A stretch of DNA of 64,000 nucleotides from Orlajensenia sp001423545 (GCA_001423545.1 LMOK01000003.1:558001-622000); one strand, 5' to 3'; shown: positions 51,871 through 61,159, counted from the first letter of the stretch. Numbers and translations are program-made. Notes: generated by a model from the letters alone, not told the origin.

Positions 51871-52359
51871 ATGGCTGATTCCACGTTTGACATCGTTTCC
51901 AAGGTCGACAAGATGGAGGCGGAGAACGCCGTCAACCAGGCGCGGAAAGAGGTCGAGCAGCGCTACGACTTCAAGAACGTCGGCGCCTCGGTCGAATGGA
52001 GCGGCGAGAAGATCCTGCTGAAGGCCGCCACCGACGAGCGCGTCAAGGCGGTGCTCGAGGTCGTCGAGTCGAAGTTCATCAAGCGCGGCATCACGCTGCG
52101 CTCGCTCGACACCGGTGAGCCCTACCCCTCGGGCAAGGAGTTCCGCATCGAGATCGAGCTGAAGAACGGCATCGACAGCGAGAACGCCAAGAAGGTCTCC
52201 AAGATCATCCGCGACGAGGCGCCGAAGAGCGTCAAGAGCCAGATCCAGGGCGACGAGCTGCGCGTCTCCTCGAAGAGCCGCGACGACCTGCAGGCCACCA
52301 TGGCCCTGCTCAAGGGCAAGGATCTCGACGTCGCCCTGCAGTTCGTCAACTTCCGCTGA
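51871..52359 (+). CDS. yajQ: YajQ family nucleotide-binding protein
   Basis: This 162-residue protein is full length for YajQ: STFDIVSKVDKMEAENAVNQA, RYDFKNVGASVEW, KRGITLRSLDTGEPYPSGKEFR and AALQFVNFR-like ending. YajQ proteins bind cyclic di-GMP or other nucleotides, with roles in stress or virulence in some species. A nearby stop precedes the NUDIX gene by 5 nt, so they may be co-transcribed. Confidence 0.92.
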   Translation: MADSTFDIVSKVDKMEAENAVNQARKEVEQRYDFKNVGASVEWSGEKILLKAATDERVKAVLEVVESKFIKRGITLRSLDTGEPYPSGKEFRIEIELKNGIDSENAKKVSKIIRDEAPKSVKSQIQGDELRVSSKSRDDLQATMALLKGKDLDVALQFVNFR

Positions 52360-52364
52360 GCCCG

Positions 52365-53081
52365 ATGACGGATGCCGCAGCCGGGGCCAGCGCGCCCGGC
52401 GCGGGCCAGCCGGGAGCCGGGCAGCCGGGTGCCGACCAGCCGGGCGTCGACGTTCCCGACCGGCGCGGACGCACCGGGCTCGACAGGGTCGGACTCGACC
52501 TCACCGGCAACCCGCGCGTGCGCGTGCGCGACGTGCGCCTGCTCACCTCGAACTGGTACGTGACGCGGGTCACCACCTTCGACTTTCAACGCGGCGACGG
52601 CACCTGGTCGACCCAGGAGCGCGAGACCTACGACCGCGGCGACGGCGCCTGCATCCTGCTCTACGAACTGGAGACGCGCAGCGTCCTCCTCACCAGCCAG
52701 TTCCGCTATCCCGCGTACGTGAACGGGCACCCCCACGGCGACCTCATCGAGGTCGTCGGCGGACTGCTCGACGACGATGATGCCGAGACCGCGATCCGCC
52801 GCGAGGCCGAGGAGGAGAGCGGGGTGCGCGTCGGCGCCGTCGAGCACGTCTTCGACGTCTACATGAGCCCGGGTTCCGTGACCGAGAAGCTGCACTTCTA
52901 CGCTGCGCCCTACGACGCGGATCGCACCGCCGGTGGCGGGCTCGCCGACGAGGGCGAGGACATCACCGTGCTCGAGGTGCCCTTCGACGAGGCACTGGCG
53001 CGCATCGGCGACGACATCATCGACGCGAAGACCATCATGCTGCTGCAGTGGGCCGCGCTGCGCGGTCCGTTCGCCCGCTGA
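52365..53081 (+). CDS. NUDIX hydrolase, GDP-mannose pyrophosphatase NudK-like
   Basis: This 238-residue protein has a Gln/Pro/Gly-rich N terminus (about 7-28, GAGQPG repeats) and a NUDIX domain with the NudK-type box GLLDDDDAETAIRREAEEESG near residue 138, GDGACILLYELETRSVLLTSQFRYP before it and YMSPGSVTEKLHFY after. It hydrolyses a nucleoside-diphosphate sugar. The first NUDIX acid (usually E) is D here, as is tolerated in NudK. Confidence 0.85.
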   Translation: MTDAAAGASAPGAGQPGAGQPGADQPGVDVPDRRGRTGLDRVGLDLTGNPRVRVRDVRLLTSNWYVTRVTTFDFQRGDGTWSTQERETYDRGDGACILLYELETRSVLLTSQFRYPAYVNGHPHGDLIEVVGGLLDDDDAETAIRREAEEESGVRVGAVEHVFDVYMSPGSVTEKLHFYAAPYDADRTAGGGLADEGEDITVLEVPFDEALARIGDDIIDAKTIMLLQWAALRGPFAR

Positions 53082-53220
53082 GCGGCGGCATCCGGCGGCA
53101 TCCGTCAGCGCACCCGCACTCGCGCCCACCCTCCCGCGCCAATTCGCGGCGTTCTGCGCCAGTTGATGTGGCGCACAACCCCCGGAAATGGCGTGCGAGC
53201 CGAGGGAGAGCCCGCCGCGG

Positions 53221-53280
53221 CGCGTAGCCGCTCAACTCGACGCGTAGCCGCTCAGTTCGGCGCGTAGCCGCTCAGCCAGC
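53221..53280. repeat. Three 20-bp tandem repeats over a gene 3' end
   Basis: CGCGTAGCCGCTCA is repeated at 53221, 53241 and 53261 with variable 6-bp tails. The right half encodes LSGYAPN and the stop of the alpha/beta hydrolase (53252). Confidence 0.85.
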
Positions 53281-54250
53281 GCGTGATCGCGGCCATCGCG
53301 GCCTCCCGGGCGGGGAGCGCCGACAGCATCACGTCGTGCAGGGCGCCCGGGATGCGCGCGACGGTCACCGTGGCACCCAGCTTGAGCGACCGGGCCGCGA
53401 TGTCGTCGACCACCAGCACCGAGTCGCTCGAGCGCATGGCCGCCGACCAGCGGGGGGCGATGGTGGAGCGATCCGACATCATCGAGAGCACCGGCGCCTG
53501 GATGTCGAGCCCGGCCGCAACCCGCGCCTGCCCGGAGAAGATGGCGCTCAGCCACGCGGGGTGCACCGGGAAGCCGCGTGCGGGGCGCCAGGCGTCGTCG
53601 TACTCCCACTCGCCGTCGCCGGCGGCCTGGGAGACGGCACGCGTGTAGAAGCCGAGGTCGACGTTGGGCATCGACGCGCGCGGATTCAGCCGGGCCTCGG
53701 CTCGAGTGAGCGGCGCGATGGCCTGCCGGCCGAGGGCGCTGGCCTGGAACTCGAGCCAGGCGCTGTTGAGCACCACCCCTCGGGTGCGATGCGGATGCCG
53801 GGCCGCCCAGAGACTCAGGGTCAGGCCTCCAGTCGAGTGGCCCATGAGCACGAGCGAGCGCCCGCCGAGGTCGTCGTGCACCGAGTGGCCCATCACGCCG
53901 AGCGCCGCCTCGATGTCCTCGTCATAGGCGTTGAGGTCGGTCACGAAACCCGGCGTCTGGTGCGGACGCAGGCTGCGGCCGTACTTGCGCAGGTCGAGGG
54001 CGAAGAAGCGGGCGCCCTTCTCATGCCAGTAGTCGGCGAGGTGGGTCTGGAAGAAGTAGTCCGACCAGCCGTGCACGTAGAGCACGTCGATGCCGTGAGC
54101 CGGCCCGTGCCCGGGCAGCTCCAGGGGCAGCCCGCGTCGTCGCACCAGGGTGGCGACAACCTCGCCCTCGGAGTCATCGGCGAGGGCCAGGGTGAGCTGC
54201 TCGTATCCGCGACCCAGCACATCCGGCTGCCATCCGTTCGATCTGACCAC
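53252..54250 (-). CDS. Alpha/beta hydrolase (serine lipase/esterase type)
   Basis: This 332-residue hydrolase has the nucleophile elbow GHSTGG near residue 137, oxyanion loop YVHGWSDYFF near 57 and late HisDVML near 310. Start GTG 54250. No signal peptide; intracellular. Substrate unknown; probably an ester or lipid hydrolase. Confidence 0.85.
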   Translation of the reverse strand: MVRSNGWQPDVLGRGYEQLTLALADDSEGEVVATLVRRRGLPLELPGHGPAHGIDVLYVHGWSDYFFQTHLADYWHEKGARFFALDLRKYGRSLRPHQTPGFVTDLNAYDEDIEAALGVMGHSVHDDLGGRSLVLMGHSTGGLTLSLWAARHPHRTRGVVLNSAWLEFQASALGRQAIAPLTRAEARLNPRASMPNVDLGFYTRAVSQAAGDGEWEYDDAWRPARGFPVHPAWLSAIFSGQARVAAGLDIQAPVLSMMSDRSTIAPRWSAAMRSSDSVLVVDDIAARSLKLGATVTVARIPGALHDVMLSALPAREAAMAAITRWLSGYAPN

Positions 54251-54261
54251 CCCTTCACTCT

Positions 54262-54329
54262 AGGAGGGCAGGCACTCCAGGAGGGCAGGCACTCCACGAG
54301 AGCAGCCACTCCACGAGAGCAGCCACTCC
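54262..54329. repeat. Four 17-bp tandem repeats upstream of the hydrolase gene
   Basis: AGGAGGGCAGGCACTCC twice (54262, 54279) and ACGAGAGCAGCCACTCC twice (54296, 54313), then a partial fifth. They lie between divergent genes at 54250 and 54398. Confidence 0.9.
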
Positions 54330-54397
54330 AAGGCAGCCGCCTCCCCGTCAGGCCGCGCCCCCGACAGTAGAGTTCCCTCACGAGCGAAGGAGCACGC

Positions 54398-55756
54398 ATG
54401 ATCGACCGCGCCCGACTGGCGACCCTCACCGAGCGCGAGGCGGCGGTGTTCGCACAGCGCAACCCGAAGTCGGCTGCCGCCTACGCCGAGGCCGGGCACC
54501 TGTTCGGTCGCGTGCCCATGACCTGGATGAACAAGAAGGCGGGCGCGTTCCCGCTCTACGTCGAGAGCGCACGCGGCAATCGTGTGGTCGACCTCGATGG
54601 CAACGAGTACCTCGACTTCGCCCTCGGCGACACCGGCGCCATGGCGGGTCACTCCCCTGCGCCTGTCGTCGACGCCATCGGCCGCCGCATCTACGAGCAG
54701 GGCGGCATGACCATGATGATGCCGACGACGGATGCCGAGTGGGTCGGCGCCGAGCTCTCCCGCCGGTTCGGCATGGACGCCTGGAGTTTCGCTCTCACGG
54801 CGACGGATGCCAATCGCTGGGCCATCCGCCTGGTGCGGGCCATCACCGGCCGCAGCAAGATCCTGTTCCACTCGTACTGCTATCACGGCAGCGTCGACGA
54901 GTCGCTGATCGTCGTCGGTCCCGACGGCAAGGGCATGGACCGACCGGGCAACGTCGGAGCTCCGGTCAAGGTCACGAAGACGAGCCGCGTCGCCGAGTTC
55001 AACGACATCGAGGGCCTCGAGAGGCAGTTGGCCCACGGCGACGTCGCCGCCGTGCTCATCGAACCGGCGCTCACCAACATCGGCATCGTGCTTCCCGAGC
55101 CGGGCTACCACGACGCCGTCCGCCGGCTCACGCGCGAGCACGGCGTCCTGCTCATCATCGACGAGACGCACACCTTCTCGGCCGGGCCCGGCGGCGCCAC
55201 GAAGGCGTGGGCCCTCGAGCCCGACGTCGTCGTCATCGGCAAGGCCATCGGCGGCGGCATCCCGAGCGGCGCCTACGGTCTCTCAGCCGAGCTCGCCGAG
55301 CGCATCCTGAACCGCACCGACCTCGACATCGTCGACATGGGCGGGGTCGGCGGCACCCTGGCCGGATCGCCGCTCTCGGTCGCAGCGATGCGCGCCACTC
55401 TCGAGGAGGTGCTGACGGATGCCGCCTTCGAGGGCATGATCGCCACAGCGACGGCCTTCACCGACGGAGTGCGCGAGATCATCGCGGAGTTCGAGCTGCC
55501 GTGGTCGATCAACCAGTTGGGCGCGCGGGCCGAGTACCGCTTCGCGACGCCGTATCCGACGAACGGAACGGATGCCGCAGCCGCCGCCGACCCCGAGCTG
55601 GAGGACTACCTGCACTTGGCGCTGGCGAACCGCGGCATCCTGCTCACGCCGTTCCACAACATGGCCCTCATGTGCCCGACGACGTCGCTCGACGACGTCG
55701 CAGCGCACCACGCGGCGCTGCGCGAGGTCGTTGCGCCAGTGCTCGCTGAGGACTGA
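54398..55756 (+). CDS. Class III PLP aminotransferase (GSA-aminomutase-like)
   Basis: This 452-residue fold-type I PLP enzyme has GNEYLDFALGDTGAMAGHSPA near 67, VLLIIDETHTF near 250 (Asp binding PLP N1), and VVVIGKAIGGGIPSGAYG near 285 with the Schiff-base Lys in GKAIGG. The pattern is shared with glutamate-1-semialdehyde aminomutase and related transaminases; AT substrate is not clear. The 3' end lies inside a family A repeat (LAED*). Confidence 0.85.
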   Translation: MIDRARLATLTEREAAVFAQRNPKSAAAYAEAGHLFGRVPMTWMNKKAGAFPLYVESARGNRVVDLDGNEYLDFALGDTGAMAGHSPAPVVDAIGRRIYEQGGMTMMMPTTDAEWVGAELSRRFGMDAWSFALTATDANRWAIRLVRAITGRSKILFHSYCYHGSVDESLIVVGPDGKGMDRPGNVGAPVKVTKTSRVAEFNDIEGLERQLAHGDVAAVLIEPALTNIGIVLPEPGYHDAVRRLTREHGVLLIIDETHTFSAGPGGATKAWALEPDVVVIGKAIGGGIPSGAYGLSAELAERILNRTDLDIVDMGGVGGTLAGSPLSVAAMRATLEEVLTDAAFEGMIATATAFTDGVREIIAEFELPWSINQLGARAEYRFATPYPTNGTDAAAAADPELEDYLHLALANRGILLTPFHNMALMCPTTSLDDVAAHHAALREVVAPVLAED

Positions 55757-55842
55757 GCGAAGCGACCGCCCGAAGCGCAGCCCGCCCGCTCACTCGCATT
55801 GGCCGCTCGCTGAGGCCCGAACGCAGTCCGCGGCCGAAGCGC
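55741..55842 (+). repeat. Two family A repeats at the aminotransferase 3' end
   Basis: Copies at 55741-55778 (GCTCGCTGAGGACTGAGCGA, overlapping the stop codon at 55754-55756) and 55805-55842. Between convergent aminotransferase and FprA genes. Confidence 0.8.
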
Positions 55843-55878
55843 TCTCACGACCTGGGGCTCTCGTCCTGCGCTTCGGAC

Positions 55879-55939
55879 GCCGACTTCGTCGGGTCCTCTG
55901 CGAGCGGGGTGGCCGACTTCGTCGGGTCCTCTGCGAGCG
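55879..55939. repeat. 28-bp direct repeat, diverged family A
   Basis: GCCGACTTCGTCGGGTCCTC plus TGCGAGCG occurs identically at 55879-55906 and 55912-55939, ending one base before the FprA stop (55940). Read on the minus strand it is a variant of family A. Confidence 0.8.
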
Positions 55940-57307
55940 TCAGCCCCGCGAGATCTGCACCATCTCGTCGCGCGGAACGACCTTGATGCGCACGCGACCC
56001 TCGGCCTCGCCGAGCGCCTTCTCGTGCTCGTCGAGATTGTGCCAGCCGTCGAGGTCGGTGTAGGCGATGCCTCGCTCGTCGAGCAGCGTGAGGATCGACT
56101 CCTCCGACGGCGACTCGGGGCTCCACCAGTTGCCCAGGTCGTTGATGAGGTGCTTGATCGTCTCCATCGCGTCCGACTTGGTGTGGCCGATGAGCCCGAC
56201 GGGACCGCGCTTGATCCAGCCCGTGGCGTAGACGCCGTACATCTGGCGCGACTGGCCGGACTCGGCGTCCTTCACGAGCACCTGGCCCTCGTGGTTGGGG
56301 ATCACCCCGCGCTTCTTGTCGAACGGAACGCCGGGCAACGGCGAGCCGAAGTAGCCGACGGCGCGGTAGAGCGCCTGGATCGGCAGCTCGCGCACCTCGC
56401 CGGTCCCGACGACGCCGCCCTCGCCATCCGGCGCCGTGCGCTCGAAACGGATGGCGCCGACCCGGCCGGTGCCGTCGTCGACGAGTTCCAGCGGCTTGGC
56501 GAAGAAGTGCAGGTGCAGTCGGCGCGACGCCTGACCGACCTCGCGCTGGCGCCACTGCTGCAGGGTCTTGTCGATCACGAAGACCTGCTTGTTGCCGCTC
56601 ACGGCAGCGCGGGCTGCGTCGTCGTAGTCGAAGTCCTCGTCGTGCACGATCATGTCGACGTCGCGCAGTTCGCCGAGCTCGCGCAGTTCGAGCGGAGTGA
56701 ACTTGACGGATGTCGGCCCGCGACGGCCGAACACGTGAACGTCCGTGACCGGAGAAGCGGCGAGGCCGGCCCGCACGTTCTCGGGGATCTCGGTGGGCAT
56801 CAGGTCTTCGACGTGCTTCGCGAGCATGCGGGCGACGTCGAGCGCGACATTGCCGTTGCCGATGACGGCGACGGACTGCGCGTCGAGCGGCCACTCGCGC
56901 GGGTAGTCGGGGTGGCCGTCGAACCAGCTCACGAACTCGGCTGCACCGTAGGAGCCCTCGAGCTCGACACCGGGTACCGACAGGTCGGCGTCGCGCACGG
57001 CTCCCGTGGCGAAGATGACGGCGTTGTAGTGCTTCTTGAGGTCGTCGAGGGCGATGTCCTCGCCGAACCGCACGTTGCCGAAGATGCGGATGTCGCCGCG
57101 GTCGAGCACCTCGCGCAGGGCGTTGATGATGCCCTTGATGCGCGGGTGGTCGGGAGCGACGCCGTAGCGCACGAGCCCGTAGGGCGCGGGCAGGTGATCG
57201 AACAGGTCGATCGAGACGTCGAAGTTCCGTTCTGCTTTCAGCAGGATGTCGGCTGCGTAGATTCCGGCAGGGCCGGCGCCGACGATGGCGAGGCGGAGCT
57301 TGGTCAT
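55940..57307 (-). CDS. fprA: Ferredoxin-NADP+ reductase FprA (FAD)
   Basis: This 455-residue protein has FAD motif GAGPAGIYAADILLK near residue 9, VRYGVAPDHPRIKGI near 50, NADPH motif GNGNVALDVARML near 140, and ATGWIKRGPVGLIGHTKSDA near 365. This is the adrenodoxin-reductase-like FprA of actinobacteria; it transfers electrons from NADPH to ferredoxin. ATG 57307, 15 nt downstream of the polyprenyl synthase stop. Confidence 0.93.
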   Translation of the reverse strand: MTKLRLAIVGAGPAGIYAADILLKAERNFDVSIDLFDHLPAPYGLVRYGVAPDHPRIKGIINALREVLDRGDIRIFGNVRFGEDIALDDLKKHYNAVIFATGAVRDADLSVPGVELEGSYGAAEFVSWFDGHPDYPREWPLDAQSVAVIGNGNVALDVARMLAKHVEDLMPTEIPENVRAGLAASPVTDVHVFGRRGPTSVKFTPLELRELGELRDVDMIVHDEDFDYDDAARAAVSGNKQVFVIDKTLQQWRQREVGQASRRLHLHFFAKPLELVDDGTGRVGAIRFERTAPDGEGGVVGTGEVRELPIQALYRAVGYFGSPLPGVPFDKKRGVIPNHEGQVLVKDAESGQSRQMYGVYATGWIKRGPVGLIGHTKSDAMETIKHLINDLGNWWSPESPSEESILTLLDERGIAYTDLDGWHNLDEHEKALGEAEGRVRIKVVPRDEMVQISRG

Positions 57308-57322
57308 CGTGAGGGGGCGTTC

Positions 57323-58387
57323 CTAACTGCTGCGTTCGACGATCGTGTCGGCGAAACGGATGAGCGCTTTCTTGACGGGGCCGTTGGGCAGGGTGTCGAG
57401 GCCGGCAACGGCCTCGCGTGCCCAGCGGTGGGCTTCGGCGAGGGTCGCCGCCGTTGCGGGGTGTTCGCGGAGCTCGGCGACGAGGGCGTCGGCTGCGGCC
57501 TCGTCGACATCGAGCAGGCCGATGACGCCGGCCTCGAGACGGAGGAGGAGGTCTGCGGATGCCGCATCCGTCACCGCCGCCTCGCGGAGACGGAGCAACG
57601 GGAGGGTCACGACGCCGGCGCGCAGGTCGGTTCCCGGGACCTTGCCCGTCTCCTCGGGCTGCGGCGACAGGTCGATGACGTCGTCGATGAGCTGGAAGGC
57701 GATGCCGATGCGCTCGCCGTACTCGATGATGGGCTGCTCGTACTCGCTTGCGGCGTTGGAGAAGATGACGCCGGACTGAGCGGCGAGCGCGATGAGCGAG
57801 CCGGTCTTGTCGGCGAGCACGCGGATGTAGTGGTCGACCGGATCCTCGCCGTCGGCCGGACCGACGGTCTCGTGCAGCTGACCGAGCACGAGCCGCTCGA
57901 AGGTCGTGGCCTGCAGGCGGATGGCGCCCTCGCCGAGGCCGGCCATGAGCTGGCTGGCACGGGCGAACAGCAGGTCTCCGGCCAGGATGGCGACCGAGTT
58001 GCCCCACACGGTCTGCGCGCTCGGGACGCCGCGGCGCTTGTCGGAGTCGTCCATCACGTCGTCGTGGTAGAGCGAGGCGAGATGGGTGATCTCGATGGCC
58101 GTCGCCGCCGTGATCACGTCGCGGTTGATGCCGTCGCCGAGGTGGGCCGTGAGCAGGGTGAGCATGGGCCTCACGCGCTTGCCGCCGGCGTTCAGCAGGT
58201 ACCGCGTCGTGACGTCGGCGATCTCGTCGGCGAACGCCACCTGCTCGCGCAGACGCTCCTCGATCTCGTCGAGGCCGGCCTCGAGGGACCGGAAGAAATC
58301 GCGGTCTGCTGGGGTGGCGCGCAGTCTGTCGCTCAGGCCCAACTGTGAGGCAAGCGCACTGCCGCGGCGCACGCTACGGGAAATCAC
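57323..58387 (-). CDS. Polyprenyl diphosphate synthase (menaquinone side chain)
   Basis: This 354-residue all-helical trans-prenyltransferase has first Asp-rich motif HDDVMDDSDKRRG near residue 111, second motif IDDVIDL near 240 and GGKRVRPMLTLL near 68. It likely makes the long isoprenoid tail for menaquinone (GrcC/HepT group), consistent with menG and menF nearby. Starts GTG 58387, shared by family members. Confidence 0.87.
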   Translation of the reverse strand: MISRSVRRGSALASQLGLSDRLRATPADRDFFRSLEAGLDEIEERLREQVAFADEIADVTTRYLLNAGGKRVRPMLTLLTAHLGDGINRDVITAATAIEITHLASLYHDDVMDDSDKRRGVPSAQTVWGNSVAILAGDLLFARASQLMAGLGEGAIRLQATTFERLVLGQLHETVGPADGEDPVDHYIRVLADKTGSLIALAAQSGVIFSNAASEYEQPIIEYGERIGIAFQLIDDVIDLSPQPEETGKVPGTDLRAGVVTLPLLRLREAAVTDAASADLLLRLEAGVIGLLDVDEAAADALVAELREHPATAATLAEAHRWAREAVAGLDTLPNGPVKKALIRFADTIVERSS

Positions 58388-58520
58388 CCCCTCAGCCTAC
58401 CGAGTGCGGCTGAGGGTTCGCGCCGAGCCGGCAATCGTCGCGGAGGACCGGCCGCTGCACCTCCCGCTCGCCGAGGACCGGCCGCAGGCCGCGTCCGATG
58501 CGGAGGGTCGCGCACTGATG

Positions 58521-58557
58521 CGCTTCGGCCGCAGACTTCGTCTGGGCCTCAGCGAGC
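58521..58557 (-). repeat. Family A repeat supplying the menG stop
   Basis: Inverted family A copy; on the minus strand GCTCGCTGA gives A R stop, the last codons of menG. The neighbouring 58437-58500 carries a second, decayed copy. Confidence 0.8.
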
Positions 58558-59268
58558 GTGTGGGCTCAGGGGCTTTGTGCCGCGGTGCAGCGCCACGACG
58601 CCGGCCGTGAGGTTGCGGTGCGCGACGTCGACGTACCCGGCGGCGCGCAGCCAGCCGCTCAACGTGGGCTGGTCGGGCCAGTCGTTGATCGACTCGTTGA
58701 GGTAGTCGTAGGCGGAGTCGTTCGAGCTCGACAGCTTCACCAGCGGCGGCATCACGTAGCGCTGGTAGACGCCGTAGCCGAGCCGCACGAAGCCGAGGGG
58801 AGGGGTCGAGAACTCGCAGATCACGAGTCGACCGCCCGGCTTGGTCACCCTGAAGAACTCGGCCAGCGCCTTCTGCGGCTCGACGACGTTGCGCAGGCCG
58901 AACGAGATCGTGACGGCGTCGAAGGAGGCGTCGTCGAACGGCAGCTTCGTGGCATCCGCCTCGACGAAGACGATATTGGTCGCACCGGCCTGCCGGCGGC
59001 GTCCGACCTCGATCATGCCCGGAGAGAAATCGGCCGCGGTCACCCAGGCGCCGCTCGCTGCGAGGGAGGCGCTGGAGGTACCGGTTCCGGCGGCGACGTC
59101 GAGAACGGACTCGCCGCGAACCGGGGCGACGGCACGGGTGGTCGCCCGGCGCCAGAGCGCGGCGTTGCCCACGGACAGCACGGTGTTCGTGCGGTCGTAG
59201 CTCGCGGCGACGTCATCGAACATGGCGGAGACCTGCTCGGGCTGCTTGCGGAGATCGGCGCGCGTCAT
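58549..59268 (-). CDS. menG: Demethylmenaquinone methyltransferase MenG/UbiE
   Basis: This 239-residue SAM methyltransferase has VLDVAAGTGTSS near residue 54 (motif I), DATKLPFDDASFDAVTISFGLRNV near 105 and GGRLVICEFSTPP near 143, the UbiE pattern. It methylates demethylmenaquinone in the final menaquinone step. The stop lies in a family A repeat. Confidence 0.92.
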   Translation of the reverse strand: MTRADLRKQPEQVSAMFDDVAASYDRTNTVLSVGNAALWRRATTRAVAPVRGESVLDVAAGTGTSSASLAASGAWVTAADFSPGMIEVGRRRQAGATNIVFVEADATKLPFDDASFDAVTISFGLRNVVEPQKALAEFFRVTKPGGRLVICEFSTPPLGFVRLGYGVYQRYVMPPLVKLSSSNDSAYDYLNESINDWPDQPTLSGWLRAAGYVDVAHRNLTAGVVALHRGTKPLSPHAR

Positions 59269-59392
59269 GTCTCGAGTTTAGGCGGCGGGCGATCCGTTCC
59301 GTCCCCCGCTGCGAACACCCTGACAGCGGGAACAGGATGCGTCTGCATACGGTTATCGCTGACGACCCCAATACGACGACGAAAGGCAACTC

Positions 59393-59680
59393 ATGAAGAA
59401 GGCCATCTGGAACGGTGCGGTTCTCGCGGAGTCCGACGAGACCATCGAAGTCGAAGGGAACCAGTACTTCCCAGCTGCCGCCCTCGACCCGCAGTACTTC
59501 AGCGCCAGCGAGCGCCACACTGTGTGCTCCTGGAAGGGAACCGCCAGCTACTTCCACGTGACGGTCGACGGCACGCAGAACGCCGATGCCGCCTGGACCT
59601 ACCCCACGCCGCTTCCCGCCGCCGAGAACATCACCGACTACGTGGCCTTCTGGCGCGGGGTCGAGGTCGTCGACGCGTGA
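59393..59680 (+). CDS. DUF427 protein
   Basis: This 95-residue DUF427 protein has AIWNGAVLAESDETIEVEGNQYFP, CSWKGTASYFHVTVDG and AENITDYVAFWRGVEV as in the family (beta-sandwich). Family function is unknown. It is divergent from menG and upstream of menF by 117 bp, with an inverted pair of family A repeats between. Confidence 0.9.
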   Translation: MKKAIWNGAVLAESDETIEVEGNQYFPAAALDPQYFSASERHTVCSWKGTASYFHVTVDGTQNADAAWTYPTPLPAAENITDYVAFWRGVEVVDA

Positions 59681-59690
59681 CTCCCCCGCC

Positions 59691-59775
59691 GCTCGCCGAG
59701 AGCCGAGCGAAGCCACCGCTCGAAGCGCGCACAGCTGGCGCTTCGACCGGGGAGTTCGTTCGGGCCTCGGCGAGC
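59691..59775. repeat. Inverted pair of family A repeats
   Basis: Copy at 59691-59730 faces inverted copy 59738-59775, separated by 7 bp, giving a large hairpin-capable element 10 bp after the DUF427 stop. Confidence 0.8.
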
Positions 59776-59797
59776 GGTGAGCGGCGCGTAGGCTGAG

Positions 59798-61063
59798 ATG
59801 GTGACGGCGACGGAGTCCCGCGTGCGGGCATTGCGAATCGAGACGACCCCCGTCGACGGCATCCGCTCGCTCCTGTTCTTCGCCGAGCAGCGCTCCCCGC
59901 TGCTGTGGATGCGCCGCGGCGAGGGCTTCGTCGGTGCCGGAGAGGCCCTGCGCCTCGAGTTCAGCGGCCCGACTCGGTTCACGGATGCCGCTTCCGCCTG
60001 GGCCGAGATCGCCGGCCTCGCGCAGGTGCACGACTCCGTCGGCCTGCCGGGCACCGGCCTCGTCGCCTTCGGCACGTTCGGCTTCGCCGACGACTCGAGC
60101 GCCACGAGCGTGCTCATCGTGCCGGAGATCATCGTGGGCCGGCGCGGCTCCCACTCCTGGGTGACGCGGGTGTCCGCGGTGGACGCAGCAGACGGATCCG
60201 ACGGATCAGCCCGCGCCGACGATCCCGTTGCCACAGCCTTCGGCGACGACTACAGGGTCACCTTCCGACCCGGCGAGCTGCCGCCGGCCGCGTTCATGGA
60301 GGCCGTCGCATCCGCTGTGCGGCATATCTCGGCATCCGACGCCCGCAAGGTGGTGCTCGCCCGCGATCTGGTCGGCGCGGTGCCTTCGGGCAGCGACCTG
60401 CGCCGGGTTCTGGCCGAACTCGCGCTCGGCTACCCGGACTGCTGGACGTTCTCCGTCGACGGCATGCTGGGATCCAGCCCGGAGACCCTGGTGCGCTCGG
60501 AGGCCGGCACGGTCTCGGCCCGCGTCCTCGCGGGCACGGCTCCACGGGGTCGAGACGCCGTGACCGACGAGAACGTCGCGGCCGGCCTGTCGCGATCGCA
60601 GAAGGACCTCGCCGAGCACGGCTTCGCGGTGCAGAGCGTGCTCGCCACCCTCGGACCGCACACCACGCGCCTGCAGAACTCGCAGCCGTTCACCCTGCAG
60701 CTGCCCAACCTCTGGCACTTGGCGACGGACGTCGAGGGTGTGCTGAACGACGGCTCGACATCACTCGACCTGGTCGCCGCGATGCATCCGACGGCCGCTG
60801 TCGCGGGCACGCCGACGGATGCCGCCCTGAGGATCATCCGCGAGCTCGAGCCCTTCGACCGCGGTCGCTACGCCGGGCCCGTGGGCTGGATCGACGCCCA
60901 CGGCGACGGCGAGTGGGCCATCGCCCTGCGCTGCGCCCAGGTCGACGCCGACGACAGCGTTCGGGCATATGCCGGATGCGGCATCGTCGCCGACAGCGTG
61001 CCGGCCGAGGAGCTGGCGGAGTCGCGCATCAAGTTCCGGCCGATCGTGGAAGTGTTCGCCTGA
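59798..61063 (+). CDS. menF: Isochorismate synthase MenF
   Basis: This 421-residue chorismate-utilising enzyme has a C-terminal chorismate-binding domain with KVVLARDLVGAVPSG near residue 185, GSSPETLVRSEAGTVSARVLAGTAPRG near 226, VAGTPTDAALRIIRELEPFDRGRYAGPVGWIDAHGDGEWAIALRC (split) and ESRIKFRPI at the C terminus. Converts chorismate to isochorismate, first step of menaquinone synthesis; menD is 1.1 kb further. Confidence 0.88.
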   Translation: MVTATESRVRALRIETTPVDGIRSLLFFAEQRSPLLWMRRGEGFVGAGEALRLEFSGPTRFTDAASAWAEIAGLAQVHDSVGLPGTGLVAFGTFGFADDSSATSVLIVPEIIVGRRGSHSWVTRVSAVDAADGSDGSARADDPVATAFGDDYRVTFRPGELPPAAFMEAVASAVRHISASDARKVVLARDLVGAVPSGSDLRRVLAELALGYPDCWTFSVDGMLGSSPETLVRSEAGTVSARVLAGTAPRGRDAVTDENVAAGLSRSQKDLAEHGFAVQSVLATLGPHTTRLQNSQPFTLQLPNLWHLATDVEGVLNDGSTSLDLVAAMHPTAAVAGTPTDAALRIIRELEPFDRGRYAGPVGWIDAHGDGEWAIALRCAQVDADDSVRAYAGCGIVADSVPAEELAESRIKFRPIVEVFA

Positions 61064-61065
61064 CC

Positions 61066-61152
61066 GCTCGGTGGGAGCCGAGCGCAGCGACCGCCCGAAA
61101 GCGTTCATGCCAGCGCGCTTCGGCCGCGGACGTCGGCCGGGCCTCAGCGGGC
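61066..61152. repeat. Inverted pair of family A repeats between menF and ppk2
   Basis: Copy 61066-61103 starts 2 bp after the menF stop; inverted copy 61115-61152 ends 7 bp from the PPK2 stop. Facing repeats between convergent genes. Confidence 0.8.
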
Positions 61153-61159
61153 ATGAGCG

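Noticed and set aside
53090..53280. A CRISPR-like array
   Set aside because: Only three 20-bp units with no spacers; a simple tandem duplication.
56024..58348. A 774-codon open frame antisense to fprA and the polyprenyl synthase gene
   Set aside because: Shadow of two well-supported genes; no family features and no ribosome-binding site.
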